In this document: positions 1-12,698 of the stretch, one piece after another
Layout: each line of letters begins with the position of its first letter
Position numbering within the stretch: the stretch's first letter is position 1
Assembly (NCBI GenBank): GCA_945643635.1
Contig: CALZFC010000032.1
Coordinates: 910,001-974,000, forward strand
Direction of reading: 5' to 3'
DNA length: 64,000 nucleotides
From: Allodiplogaster sudhausi
Lineage: Eukaryota; Nematoda; Chromadorea; Rhabditida; Diplogasteridae
Position numbers and translations under genes: made by a program
The notes under the pieces: generated by a model
Told to the model about the DNA's origin: nothing
Seen by the model: the letters and a program-made list of their open reading frames with translations, nothing else
Database searches by the model: none

Positions 1-57
1 GGCGTCGAACCCGCAATGTTGCGCTTCTAATCCCTACCACACAACCAATCGGCCACC

Positions 58-3000
58 ATGATGTCGTCATCTTCAAGGTGTACTTCCATCGAGGACGCGG
101 TCGCGCCTCCACCTTCTCCACCACCACCGCCTCCTCCGCCTCCGCCATCGTCGCTGTCGCTCGCCGATCTAATTCTAGTGCTGACGCTACCGTACACCGT
201 CCCTCCGAGTGCGCCAGCGACCGCGTGGCTCGTCCGACTCATGATGGCCACCTCAGCAGTATCGTCGACCAACTCCTCCTCCACCTCCTCGTCGTCGGCT
301 GTCACAATTCGCGAGCGCATCTATGAGCTCGCTGATGAGGTATTGATTGATTTTCCCTTCTGTCTGTACGTTTTCTTTTCGAGAAACTTATTATAATTAT
401 AATTTTTTTTTTATAAAATGTTCAATTAGGAAAAATACAAATTTCATTTAAAAAAAGAGAATTATTCTTTTAATGTTTTAAATATTTATGCTCTTGTAAA
501 ATTCTCTATACAATTGCATATAATCTTTTTCAAAGTTACGTTGGATTTTTCTTTATTATTTTAAATTTATTGTTAGTAAAAACTATAAGATATGTAAAGA
601 TTGATTTACAAACAAAAGACGCTTTCACAGGTGCACGTAACGCGCGCGCCCGCCGCATCGGCAGTCGAGTCTTGCATCGCGCCGCGTGAGCGAGTCTGTG
701 TTCGGGTGCTCGCGCGCGCACGCCTCCTCTCGGACGAGGCGTTCGCGGCCGTTTTCGCCGCGACCGAAGCAGCTGGCGACGCGGACGACGAGCGACGATG
801 TGCGTGCTCGGCGTGCGCGGTCAGTAGAACACCGTTCTTTGAAAGGGTCCTTAAAAATGACTTTTGAATTGGCGCCATTTTGCCTGAGAGCCAAAAATTT
901 GAATTCGTGCCTTTTTGCCGGAGAGCCAAAAAATTGAATTCGCGCCTTTTTGCCGGAGAGAAAAAACTCAGTTTTGAATTCGCGCCTTTTGCCGGAGAAA
1001 AAAAAATCAGTTTTGAATTCGCGCCTTTTTGCCCCACACGGCATTGATAGAGCATGTGCTATATTGTTAGAGAGAAAAAATTGTGTTTTAATGACAGCTT
1101 AAGATGGTTCAGGAGACCGGCGACGCCTCGTTGGCGGCGGTGCCGGCGGCGATGGCGGGGGACGCTTCCTTTGGCGCGAGCGGCGGCGGAGTCGCAGGTC
1201 GCCGCAGCGCCGCGCCCACTATCGCCGATCTCGATCTGTCGACCATCGATGAGACTGCGTCTTGGCAGCAGTCATCGCTGCCGCCGGCCACGAAGAAGTC
1301 TCGACAGTCAAGCGTCGAACATGGTATTTATTCTTTTTGCAGTCTTTATCTGTCTTTTTTCAAATATTTTTTCAATCCTACATAATTCGTTAGTAAATGT
1401 ATTCATCTATGATGACATTAAAAAAAACTTTTTTTATCACTCTTATTGGCAGAAAGAAATCATTACTCGTCACAATCAGTATACATGGTGGTTTCAATGG
1501 AGCAACCAGTTTATATAATGGAAAATGGTATTGAATTCTCCGGTCTGTCGAGCCTTTGCCATGGTATACAATTAGATGCAATCAGAGAAAGAGAAAGGCA
1601 TTAATCAAATGCTACCTATTCTCAATTCTTAAAAACCAAAATAGCGTCAGCGCGCTGCGCGCCTTGACGCCAACTTGTTTGCATAAACATTTTTTCATGT
1701 GATTTTGTAAATAAACAGAAATTCTTCATGTTTAAGAGCAATCATTGACCACCAAGTCGCCGCCTCGTCCGACGACGCTGACTGCATCTGGTGGCATGGA
1801 CGCCGACTACTTCCGTCTTCTTCTCTCGTCGCCGACGCGCGATACGCGTCCGAGATCGGACGGGTCAGAGCAGCCACGTCATCAGCAGCAGCAGCTCCTT
1901 GCCGCACCTGGCGACGACGAGCCGTCACCGACGACGCCGACGACGCCACGCTCGCGTGCACGCGCGCCCTCCGACCGCCTCGACTACGGCATCAACTGGA
2001 TCGAGGCGTTCAAGGTTCGATCAAGGTGCCATTCATGGCTAATCAAACTTGCATTCTTTTGTAAAAGCTGCCACGCATTTCAAAAAATTTTTCTCCCGCA
2101 TTTTCTGGCCTTTGTAATCGCCTTCTGTCACGCAAAAAGGCGGCGAATTCAATATTCACTTATATTATTCAGAATGAAAATATGTATTTAATAGGAACAA
2201 ATACAAAAGTATATCATGAAAATAGTAACTCTCTTTTTCCGATGGTGCCGCCAAAGCCGAAGCGCAAGACGACAGCGCCGGCCGGCTCAGCTACTGAGGC
2301 AGCCGCGAAGGAAGAGGAAGAGGCACGGCGCGAGGCATCACGCCGCCCGTCGCTCGTCGCCGAGATTGTCAACAAGATTGAGCACATGGAACAGGAGTCG
2401 AGGAGGTGTTCAGATTCTTCCATTTCGCTGCCTTTGTAGGCATGCGCATTAATGTTCCATTTCGATCAACTGTACCGAACAAAATTGGTGATATTTTCAA
2501 AATTTGTCTTATTTTTTTTCAACGTTAAAAACTTTACTTCGGCTTAACTAAAAAGAATGGTTAAAATTAATGATGCTCTGATATCTAGCAAAACAATGAC
2601 TATTAATTGACAGCTGCAATGATAGTCCATGGTGTCGAGATTTATTTTCAACCATATTCAATTTTCAAGAGCGTTCAAACGATAAGTAAAATGAATCATT
2701 CCTTTCTGCCTTTAGACTGTCGGCGTGCGCAGACGAACTCGCTGCTGAAGCAGAAAGCAGCCGCGCCGTCACAACGAGCACACCGACTTTCCAGGACCCT
2801 TACGCACTCGCCGCCGAGACGAACAAGGTTGAGCAGCACAAGGAGGTACAAAGGGACCATGATATGCGATAAAATGAAACATTTATATTCTCGAGGAATG
2901 GAATACTATGAAGCGTGTTATGATGAAACAAAGTATGCAACAGGACAATTACTAAAAAAAAAGCAAAGCTAACTGGGATCACAATGGAAACAACGTGAAA

Positions 3001-6000
3001 AAAAAATACTTGCAGGTCATCATAGATTCGTCCGTCACTCTGGAGGATATCTTCAGCTCATCAACGTCGCATGATCTCGTCTTTAACGCGTCCATTTCAC
3101 TCGACGACATCTTTGCTGGCATCCGACGAAGTGACGTCACCACCGATGACTACTACTACTATCCCGCAGAGAGTTCGTCACCACAACGACGAGGAGAGAA
3201 TGACTATCTGGAGGAGGAAGATGACTTTGTGCTTCCGCCCGAGGTCGCCGCACTGTACTCGAGCCAGCCACAGTCGGCGCGTGTACCGTCGACCTCCTCT
3301 GCAGCTGAGCACGTGTCGATCGAAGAGGTTTTTGCAGTGCTGGACAACCCACATGCGCACGGGGTCATTCTCGAAGAAAGTCGCTCGATATCCACGGCTA
3401 ACCGATCAATGGTCGAGACATCAACACGAGACACAAGCACGATGCTGACGAGCAAGATCGCCGAACGTGTCGTCGAGTTGACGCCACACGTCGCCACGAC
3501 ACCGCCGTCGTCGCCGACCGCCACGCGGAAGCAGTCCTTCCTGCCCATCCACGAGCTCTTCTCCCGGCCGCATGAGAAGGCTCCACCAGATGATGTGCGA
3601 CAGCGACTGCGCGCAGGCGTCGTTCGAGAGGCGACGACGGAGGAAGAGGAGCGAGCGGGGAGGAGTGACGTCGATGTCGATCGATCGAGCGACAACGACA
3701 GCATCCTCGAACGAGTCTTCGACGAGCGTCACCGTGAGCCGACGAACGACACGGACATCTGTCGCTGCTCAGCGTGCGATCCGACACGTACGCCTGCTAC
3801 ACTTGAAAAGACCGACGGCAATGTGGTATCTGAAGAACGCAAACGAAGCTTGCATGTCGTCGATCCTGTTCACATAAGTCTTGAGGAGATCTTTGAAGGC
3901 GACAAGAAGCGACTCGTCGTCTCGTATGACGAGAAGCCGAGCGAGGCTGCAAGTGCTTTTCTGCTCGGCCTTAGCGACGATGAACTGTTCGAGCTCGTCT
4001 TCGATCACATGGACGACGCGCCAGTGCGCCGGCCGTGCCTGTGCGCCGCATGCGACCCGTCGCGTACGCAGCTTTTCTTGCAACGCGACGAGGCTCGCCT
4101 GAGGCAGAAGGAGCAAGAAAACGAACGTGCTCTGCTTGTTGTCGACCCATGCGACATCGACATCGACGACGTCTTCAACAAGAACAGGCGTGAGCGCCTC
4201 TTTTCAGAGTCAAGCGAGCTCAAGCACTCCATGACTGAAGATGACGACTCGGATGGGCAGCTACTAAATAGGGAGCGACGAAAAGGCGAGTACATCGAAG
4301 CCCAAGAATTCCAAGTTGATATTTTACTACAGCAAGCCGTCACTGAAGCCTCTACATATAGCATGCATAAAGAACTAGACCACGCTCGTGCGACCATAAC
4401 CGTACCAACATCTTCCTGCTGCCGGACCGAACTCACTGCCCAACAGTCATTCGATATCGACGAAGTCTTCAACGGCGTCTCGAGCGATATGAATCCAACA
4501 TCACATTCAAAGATTGACGAATCCAGATGGCAGCCGCGCTCTATTGAGCGTGAGGTTGTCAACACAGCGGAGGTTGTAGAGCGCAAGTCTTCCGTACAGT
4601 TCACATTGCCGGCCTCGAACATTTCAGTTGGAGACATCTTCTCAACATCTCGGAAAGATTCTGTGGACACGCTTCGAAAGGAGTCGACGTCAACGTTGCC
4701 GTTTGACCGCTCCATACCTGATCGGCCGGACTGGCGAAGGCGAGCGGCAGTCGTTGTCGTTGAGGATGCAGACAACATTGAAGCTGGCAGAGCAGAGCGC
4801 CTCTCTTCTAGAGACCTGGACGGAGTCGTTCTTCTCGCTGATACGCCTGCGGATAGGAACGAAGGAATCAATGTAGAAGAAATCTTCAGAGGAGTAGATG
4901 CATCTGGATCGAAGCGAGCTAGTGAAGATGACTTACGATGGCAGCCAAAGTACATCGTCAAAGAAAATAAAATTATCGACAAAACGAGAAGGCCTGTAAT
5001 GCTTCCGGAGGACTCCTCAGTTACCATAGATAAAATCTTCAATCCTGACAACAAACGAAATAACGATGACGTGTCGATGCCAGTTTCTCCGATTTCCATA
5101 CCTGAAGTCGTCGAGGAAGCTGATCTGCCAGAAAGTTCCGATGACTCCCGAGTTGCCATCGAAATCTCGATAGCATCACAAATGAACGAAACAGGCATCC
5201 TGTCCAGTGAGCTGTCGCCGGGTGCCGACGAGGGATATAGCTACGGAGAAGGTTTACGAATTCGCTCTTCATCGAGCCCGAACAGCACAACGCGAACAGT
5301 CATCACCGAGTACAGGCTGAAGCGTCATTCGAGCGCAAGCAGCCAGAGCACTGCGGAGAATGTCCCTGAAGAAGTTCCAAAGAAGAAATCCGTTGTCAGC
5401 ATTAACTTGGACGACGTCTTCAGTGGCATTGGTGAAAATGAATCATCATCGGCATCTCGGATTGACATCTCCAAATTTGAGCCGAAGACCATAGTGAAGG
5501 AGCAAACGCGATCCGTTCACGTGGTGCAAGAACGGCCTCATGCAAGAAGCAGCGACCTTCCGCCGTCAGACATCACTGTGGATGAGATATTTGAAGCTCC
5601 GAAGACGAAGGAGGTGCCTCCGACCGAAACAGTGAGAATCGAAAGAACACCGGCGGTTGAAGTCAAGGAGCTGATCTACTCTACTGAACTCGAGCAAAGT
5701 CAGAAGATCGAAAGCGGAATCTCGTCAGAAGCCGATGACCGCATAGTGTCGCCAGAACCGCCGCCACCGCCGAAGCCGGTAGCACGGCGACGTTCTTCGC
5801 GACGGGCGACTCAGGAGATTTCGCTACGTCGAGCAAGCGAACTGGAAAGTGCTGAAGCTCAAGGCAATATGAGCCACGAACTCTCAACACGTCTGAACGG
5901 CCGTGATATTAAGAATGACGCTTCACTCGGTGCTGATGTCATCTCATCGTCTTCACCCGAATCTAACACAACAACGATTCTCGAAACGTCACAAGGCACT

Positions 6001-7609
6001 GACGACGGCGATGAAGAGTTTGATGTGAACATCTCGCTTGCGACATCGCCGCGCGAAGAGCAGCGTCGTCCACCACCTCGCCTCACCTTCCCAGCGCCTC
6101 CCGGCGATGATGACGTGCCGGTTGCGCCTCCACGACGGCAAAAGGATAATATGCTTGTATGTTTGCAGTTGTCAGGTCCCCATTCAATTTAGAAATGAGT
6201 GGACAAATTCTACTTTTTCCACGGGTTTCCTTGTACGTTAAGATAATCTATATTTTGTTAGTTGAAATTATCTCCCTAAAAATAAGACGAAATTCTGCCA
6301 TAATATATTTTAATTTTCCATAAAATTGTATTGGGCTTCTTCTCTAAAACACATTCCCTCTCGCCCTTGTATCAGGGAAAAGGGCGCGAATTCAAACGTG
6401 TATTGAAGCCCGAAGAGCCCTTGGGCATCACGGAGAGCGGCGGCGGCGGCGTTGCTGAGGATGGTCGCGAGGCACGCCTCGTCGTCTCGCCGTCGCTCCT
6501 CGGTGACTCGCGCCTCCTTGTTGTCGACATCCCCGCAGCGGAGATCTCGGTCGACGACATCTTCCAGACGCCGGCCGCATCGGCGTGCTCGTCTTCGGCG
6601 ACGTCACGATTCGACGTCGACAAGTGGCAGCCGAGGACGCTGGAGCGAGAGGTACATATTTATTTTCATTTATTCTCTCTCTCGTTCTTTGAAGGTTTTT
6701 TTAAAGAAAATTCTCAGGCCAAAAGGCGCGAATTGAAACGTGATTTTGTTAAACCCTTAAGGTACGACGTCCTCGGAGCCAAGTCTCAGAGCGTCAAGTG
6801 GCGAGTGAGGTCGCAAGCCTTCCACCGAGCGCCATCTCCGTCGAGGACATCTTCAGCAAGCCGACAACAAAGCATGTCGAGCAGCAACAGCAGCAGTCAG
6901 GTCATATTTTATTATTTTTTTTTATTTTTATTTTAGTTGTTTAATTTTCATTAATGTACCATTTTACTATATCTTCTCTTCAGTAAGTTTTTTTTTTCAA
7001 AAAAAATTAAATAATTATCACATAAATTCCTTTTTTTAAAGAATTTTTACAAATAAAAACAACACTTATGCATGTGAAGGAGGAGAAAAGAAGAAGAAGA
7101 AGGAGGCGCCTGCTGACTGGGCGTCCGATCTGCTCACGGAGATTGACGACTACGAGAAGTTGCAACGGCGCGTCGTTGCTCCGGATGACGATGAAGGAAG
7201 TAGCAGCATCGCCGATCAGAGAAGTCTCGCATCCATCGCCACCTACACGCCGGACTCATCGTCATTCTTCATGAAGTAAGTTATTATTGTTTTCTTACTT
7301 GTCCACCAATTCCAAGTATTTTTTTTAACAATATAAAAAAATATGCTTACACACGCTACTACCAACAAAAACATTGTGAATAAAGAGGTAATAATAAAAA
7401 AAATATAAATAGTGCTTATTGGTCGGAGCGAGACAAGACAATTTTCTCCTCGTCATTCGTCTGGCTAATCTGTAATGATTTGAAATAATATTTGCATTAC
7501 TAAAAAAATATAATCATTTGAAATTAGGAATAACTGATATTTTACTTGCTGAAAAATCTTTAATACAATAAGCAAAGATAATTTCCTATGGATAACTGGA
7601 AGAAAAATA

Positions 7610-7657
<48 letters not shown>

Positions 7658-10600
7658 TTCTCTCTAAAGGACGTATTCGCCTGCGCGCTCTTCGTCGAGG
7701 ACGTCGCTCGCGACTTCCGCTCGCACGCTGCTCGCCGATGACGCCGCAAGCAGCAACGTCATCCGACTCCTCGAGGCAGAGCGAGCGAGAGAGCAAGAGA
7801 ATGGTGGAGAGAAGCAGACGATGAAAGATGTCAAGAAGAAGAAGACAAAGGGCGTGAAGGAAAGCAAGGAGCATCTGGAAGCCGAAGAAATACAGCGAAA
7901 GCGAAGCAGCACGTCATCGAGGTATGTAAAGTTTTTTTTCTAATTATTTTCTTGCTAAATCTTTAGAAATAAAATGGAAAAATTCTTTTTTTTTTTCAAA
8001 AAATATAATTTTTTTTAACATGTCTAACTTTCAAAGATTTTATAAAAACCATTTTTTTTCTTCTAATTTCCGGTCCTCCTCGGCGCGTGGCAGCTGGCGC
8101 GTCGAGCATCCGCTTGAGAAGCAGGCGAGTCTCGCCGAGACGCAGACCGCGACGCGTGGTACTACTGCGGCAGATGAGGAGCGCGCCGCGAAGCGGAACG
8201 GCAAGATGTGGCGTATCGATCGGATCCAGACGTCACCGCCGCCATTGGCGCCGGCGACACTGAGGAAGCGCGCGCCCTTCGAGGACCGAGAAGACAACGA
8301 GGCGGCGGCGGATGGAGCGACGCGAATTCAGGTAGACAAACGGAATTTCAGTATTCCGGTTGACTACAGTAGTCATAATAATTGCAGTATACATCGAGGT
8401 TGCTGTAGTCAAATTGGGTGGACAATCTCTACTAAACATACTGATTTAAAGTAGTCATCACATTGAGTTTACTGTAGTTGCTCTGATGAATCAAACGGGT
8501 TTACTGTACATTGATTTGGGTTACTGTAGTTCAAATGCACGTAGGCAAACGAACTTCCGGCGGCAATTGTGGCTACAATAGTCGATCTATTCGAAAACTT
8601 TTTTTAAACTAATTTCAATGTTCTCTTTAGATCCACGCGATTCCTTCAAACGAACGCGCCATCGACATGCCGTCAGAGGAGTCGGCGTGCAGAGGCAATA
8701 TTACGGTACAATTTTCAAAATCGCACAATTGAGGCAGTGCTATTGCATGCTATTATTCAAATATATCTCATTTGGGTTGCCTAAACGATGTAGTATGTAA
8801 TTTCTGGCACACTTGCATCAACATTTATTCATATACTATGTACATACATCGGCATTTTTAAGCAAATAATTTATTTTGCAATAATACATACCTGTTAACG
8901 AGCAAAAAAAAATTCCAATTGTTGGCATGTGAATATTAAACATTAATATAAAATAAATAAATAAATAAAAATAGAAGCGTCACTCCGCATACGAGCGTGT
9001 CACGGTCGACGTGCATCGCGTGCCAGTGTTACGTCATCAGGTCGACGAGGATGCTGTGCAGCAACGACGCGCCCTCTCGGCCACGTCCATCTTCATCGGC
9101 TCGCCATCGCGACTTGAGCGAAGCAAGCAAGATTATGGTATCTTTTCTTTTTTTTTAAATAGAAATTTTACTAATAAGCATGAAATTTATGTTTTGAACA
9201 AAAATATACTAGACAGTTTCGAGATGGCTATATCGTGAGACGTCCAATTACATATGGTCGAAATGGATAGATATTTGTTGGCGATTGCAAATCAAATCAG
9301 AAATACCATTTATTACTATTATCGTGCTATATACATAACTTGTTCAACTTGCGCAGCAGCAGCAGCCGCGCCCGTCATCTACCACTCGGCCGTCTCGCTG
9401 CCGTCGACGTCGGACGCGTCGAACGTGAGAATATTTATATTATTATAAATAGAGTGTTGGAACAATCAATCTACTAGCAATACTAGCAATAACTCATTAA
9501 ATTCATTCACTCATGCATTAAACCACCGGTATCAGCCTTCCAGTTCGAAAATGGCTTACAATTAATGTCACCATGTTATGAATGAATATATTTTGTCTCT
9601 CTCTCTTCTTTCTCTGCTTTTTCCTACTCTCTCTCTATTTTGTCTGCTTCTCTCTACTAGCTCTCTCTCTCTCCCTCTCTCTCCCTCTCTCTCTCCCTTT
9701 TCTCCAGGTGGTCTTCCCACTGGACGCTGGCGCCACCTGTTTCATTCGCTCGGGCGAATCCGACTCAAAGTGCATCACTACTGCCTCCATTCTTCTCGAC
9801 CGCCACGCGTCCACTTCGGCGCTCTTCGATCAGTATCGTGAGCGTGGCTCTGGCGCCGGCGCCCAAAACTTTGGCGCCGGCGCCGAATCGCCGCTCTCGT
9901 CGCCGCCGGCAGAAGTGGACACCGAAGACGGCGGCGGCGGCGCCTTCCTCCTCGGCCCGCCCGGTGCTCGCGGCAGCATCCGCCTCCGCTTCACCGATCG
10001 AGGTGGTGCAGGCGAGAAGAAAAGAAGAAGAAGAAGAAGCTCAATCTCATAGACATTGAAAAAAAATTGCTATTGAATATAAGCAGGTATAAATTAATTA
10101 AAAGAAAATCTAATTATCTCGGAGGAAGATGAAGCGAAACAATGTTGTGGCCAAATCCAATGAGGAATTCATTAAAACGAGCGATTGAAACTAGGGGTTT
10201 GGAGAAGGGTTGCAGATTGTAGCACTGCTAATTTCACATTCATATGGCAAAGTGCGTGGGTTCATGTCATCCTTTGTCTGTTGCACATACGAGCGCCACT
10301 CTTGCCTGTTGTGACGTGTGCGATTGAATAAAGAGAAAGATTCATAAGAACATTCTTAATAACGTAGAATGCGAATAGACATGTGATAGATAGAATGTAG
10401 TATTTGTTTACATAGAATGCACATTGATATTTCCTACGCCTACGGCGATGAAAGCATCTCCCCTTGTGATGACTCACCTTTAACGGGAACCGCTTTGCAG
10501 AAAAGCACCTGTATGTATATCTCCATGGTATTTCTTGACAATGAAAGCCACTTTGTCATATTAAATGGAGAGTTGCCGTTTCCGAAAAAAGCAAATATTA

Positions 10601-12170
10601 TGGTATAGCGAAAAAAAAATAGTACATACATATGTATGTATGTCGGTTCCTGATAGTGGAATTAAAGTGGGGGCTTGAGATATGGAGAAGAAGACGAAAA
10701 AACGATGCAGAAATAAGAAGAAAAAAAACGTCAATGTGGAGCAGAAAAGGAAAAGATTTATTTTTTGCAAAGCCTATTACTACAACTATTTTTAGCAGTT
10801 AATAAAAAAAGTAAATGAAAAAAAAATTAAAAAAAATCTGACATGAATAACTTTTGTGCCTTTCTTTCAGAACGCGCCCCGACCACTGTGCACGTCTCGG
10901 GGAGTGCGCGAAGCACGGCGACTCGCAAGGTTTCAATTTATTTTTATTTTATGTAAAAAAAAAATTCCACTTTTTCCGATACTTCAATGATTTATTTTTT
11001 ATTTTATTTATTTATATAACAATATATAAAACACTTTTATCTATTTTTACACTGTTTTAAAATGGTTGTAAGTCGAAAAGCAAAACTTTCTGTTTGCATA
11101 CTTAGAACCACGACAAAGTAATATACTTGAATGTTCCTCTTTACAACGAACTGTGGTTTTCTATAAAGCTGAAGTGCTAAAATATGTATATCTCAAGTTA
11201 AAAGTGATACGCTCTTGTTGCCCGATTTGCTATTATTATCAAGAAATAAATAGAGATTCAAATTTCCGTCCAATAGGGCACAAAGATTGTCCGCAGCTCG
11301 GATGGCATCTTTTCCATGCAGCAGTGATTTGGTTTAGAAAATGGCGCGAATTCAAACGTGAGTTTTTTCTGGCTACTTTAAAGGAGCGCGCACGCGAAGA
11401 GCGTCGCCGCCGTCGTCATCGCAGCACGATTAGACACTCGCGGACATCGGAGACGTCGTCGGGATCGAGCGAGCAGCGGCCGGATGAGGAGGAGACACTC
11501 GAGGTATTGAGATAGAGGACGAAAGAGTGAAGGGATGAGAGCAAGAAAAAAAAAGAGAGAGCAAGAAAAAAAAAGATACATACTTCAGCAGAGAGATCAT
11601 GGCGATAGTATGAAAGCAAGGAAAAAAACTAGTATGAATTTAAAAATAATTGTTATGTGTTAAACAATATCTATTCTCATCATTTTCTACATTCAAGATT
11701 GAAGTAACACCCGGATACTTCATCCTACGTGGGCAGTATCAACTGGCGGTTTCCAGGTGTGGTTACTTGCATAAATAGAATATTAAATTGGCCTGTCTTC
11801 GATAATGTTGGCGTTGAAATTACCCATGTCAGAAACAAATAAACATGTTAAGAATGTGATCAATGCCCTGTGGTAAGTGCTACGGGCTGGAGAAAGTTCA
11901 GTTCTACAATACTTTTTCCAAACATCTTTGTTCGTCGTCACAATCAGTGTTGTATGTGTTGCTAAATCATTAAAATTTGATATGTAAGATAAATAAATAA
12001 AGAAACTAATATATTACATACTTACTTACTTACTTACAATATATTAATTAGTTAATTAATTAATTATCTAATTAATTTACTAATTAATTAATCAGCACTG
12101 GTTCCTCTCTAGACATGAGCCCCTTGGCTCGGTGCTGTCCTCTCTCTCTCTTCCTCTCTCTCTCTCTCGA

Positions 12171-12206
<36 letters not shown>

Positions 12207-12361
12207 GACATGAGCCCCTTGGCTCTGTGCTCTCTTCTCTCTCGAGCGGGCAGCCTCTCGCGCCCGCCGCTCTCGACTTCTCGCTGGTGCCCAAGCTGAA
12301 GCGGCTCATCAACGCGTGTCTGAGGAGGCGTTCGAGGAGGTGCAGTTGTTTTTTTAATTAA
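58..12361 (+). CDS. Large repeat-rich, probably disordered protein with [ED][DE][IV]F motifs (unrecognised family)
   Basis: Twenty exons join with matching phases: 58-339, 631-846, 1104-1323, 1737-2014, 2257-2405, 2716-2845, 3016-6156, 6409-6651, 6762-6900, 7080-7275, 7670-7921, 8094-8331, 8631-8705, 8975-9137, 9357-9424, 9708-10002, 10871-10929, 11384-11503, 11698-11756 and 12208-12361. The total is 6477 nt, or 2158 aa plus a stop. The start is ATG in a GCCACC context; an in-frame stop lies just upstream with no AG between. Exon 7 alone is 3.1 kb. The protein is rich in S, T, E, D and P, with no signal peptide or membrane segment seen. At least 13 [IV]x[ILV][DE][DE][IV]F motifs lie between residues about 432 and 1580, with two longer repeat modules listed separately. 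The C-terminal part (VVFPLDAGATCFIRSG, then IEVTPGYFILRGQYQLAVSR, then ALDFSLVPKLKRLINACLRR) looks more ordered. I do not know the function; a scaffold carrying many copies of a linear motif is an inference. Least certain are the starts of exons 3, 5 and 8 and the end, since 12340 could instead be a donor. Confidence 0.72.
727..846 (+). other. Module A, copy 1 (CxCxAC...RT protein repeat) in exon 2
   Basis: This part of exon 2 encodes LSDEAFAAVF, an acidic spacer, RCACSACAVSRTPFFER and then a donor. It matches the two copies in exon 7 in order and spacing: an LSDxxF/VF helix-like start, a CxCxAC cluster, then SRT and aromatic residues. The similarity extends past a tempting donor at 820, so I place the exon end at 846. 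Confidence 0.6.
857..1035 (+). repeat. Tandem copies of a GAATTCGCGCC-type element in intron 2
   Basis: About five imperfect units of a roughly 35-45 bp sequence lie here, each containing ttgaattcgcgcc followed by tttttgccggagag. The reverse complement of the same core occurs singly in other introns of the window (near 6384, 6720, 11343, 14202, 14964, 44124, 47691 and 47751). Confidence 0.75.
3685..4176 (+). other. Module A, copies 2 and 3, each followed by VVDP and a DIF-type motif
   Basis: Copy 2 (3685-3810) reads ILERVFDE...ICRCSACDPTRTPATLEK. Copy 3 (3967-4086) reads GLSDDELFELVFDHMDD...CLCAACDPSRTQLFLQR. Each is followed after a charged spacer by a V-V-D-P stretch and a motif (ISLEEIF or IDIDDVF). 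The unit, roughly 100 residues, is therefore CxCxACDP[ST]RT plus VVDP plus DIF. Three clustered cysteines could form a partial metal site or be lipid-modified, but nothing visible decides this. Confidence 0.65.
4450..6863 (+). other. Module B, four copies (DIF ... [RK][WF][QE]P[RK]x[IL]x[RK]E ... DIF)
   Basis: Four roughly 60-70 residue modules lie at 4450-4650, 4867-5049, 5401-5604 and 6544-6863 (the last split by intron 8). Each starts with a DIF-type motif (FDIDEVF, INVEEIF, INLDDVF, ISVDDIF). A core follows: KIDESRWQPRSIERE, DDLRWQPKYIVKE, RIDISKFEPKTIVKE or RFDVDKWQPRTLERE. Then comes a charged spacer with an LP or LPP turn and a second motif (ISVGDIF, VTIDKIF, ITVDEIF, ISVEDIF). Conservation of order across an intron supports the exon 8-exon 9 join. 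Confidence 0.7.
7612..7654. repeat. (TA)n microsatellite in intron 10
   Basis: An uninterrupted run of about 21 TA dinucleotides lies shortly upstream of the exon 11 acceptor. Confidence 0.95.
8335..8570. repeat. Degenerate TACTGTAGT-rich repeat filling intron 12
   Basis: Short units resembling ttactgtagt and gttgctgtagtc recur about seven times. They are flanked by related stretches, agacaaacggaatttc at the left and aggcaaacgaacttcc at the right. No coding sequence is seen. Confidence 0.5.
12109..12207 (+). repeat. Duplicated acceptor and exon start upstream of the last exon of the large gene
   Basis: The sequence tag|acatgagccccttggctc near 12113 repeats the real acceptor and exon start at 12205-12226 with one or two differences, 94 bp upstream. 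The first copy runs into a (CT)n tract, and the open frame would continue as Ser/Leu repeats to a stop. Use of the first acceptor would give a different tail. Confidence 0.6.
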
Positions 12362-12666
12362 TTTATTTCTTTATTTAATGATTATCACTTTTTCAACCAA
12401 TTTCATTTCAAGCTTCTTTATACAACTTTTAAAGGAGTCGCGCAACTTTGTTAATTTATTTTCACTGAAAATTTTTTTTATTGGGGCTATAAATAAAAAG
12501 CATATTCTCGGAACCTGGGAACAAGCCCGTGCTCCGTGTGCCTTGCATTGTAAACAGAGCAGACAAAGCGCTCGCCAATCGAAATGCCGGCCTTTTGATT
12601 TCTAGACTCTCCTACACACGCACACTATCACGCCCGCACTCTCTCTCTCTATCTCTCTCTCTCCCG

Positions 12667-12698
<32 letters not shown>

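Noticed and set aside
27..320. Minus-strand open frame with a glycine run opposite the first exon
   Set aside because: It is the antisense of the poly-proline exon. The plus strand has a strong start context, a good donor and in-phase downstream exons.
606..1055. Minus-strand open frames over the tandem repeat in intron 2
   Set aside because: The protein repeats simply mirror the GAATTCGCGCC DNA repeat. The plus-strand exon 631-846 matches module A elsewhere in the gene.
4005..5198. A 397-codon minus-strand open frame
   Set aside because: It is the antisense of the 3.1 kb exon. Repeated plus-strand protein motifs fix the coding strand; the shadow arises from codon bias and Ser-rich antisense.
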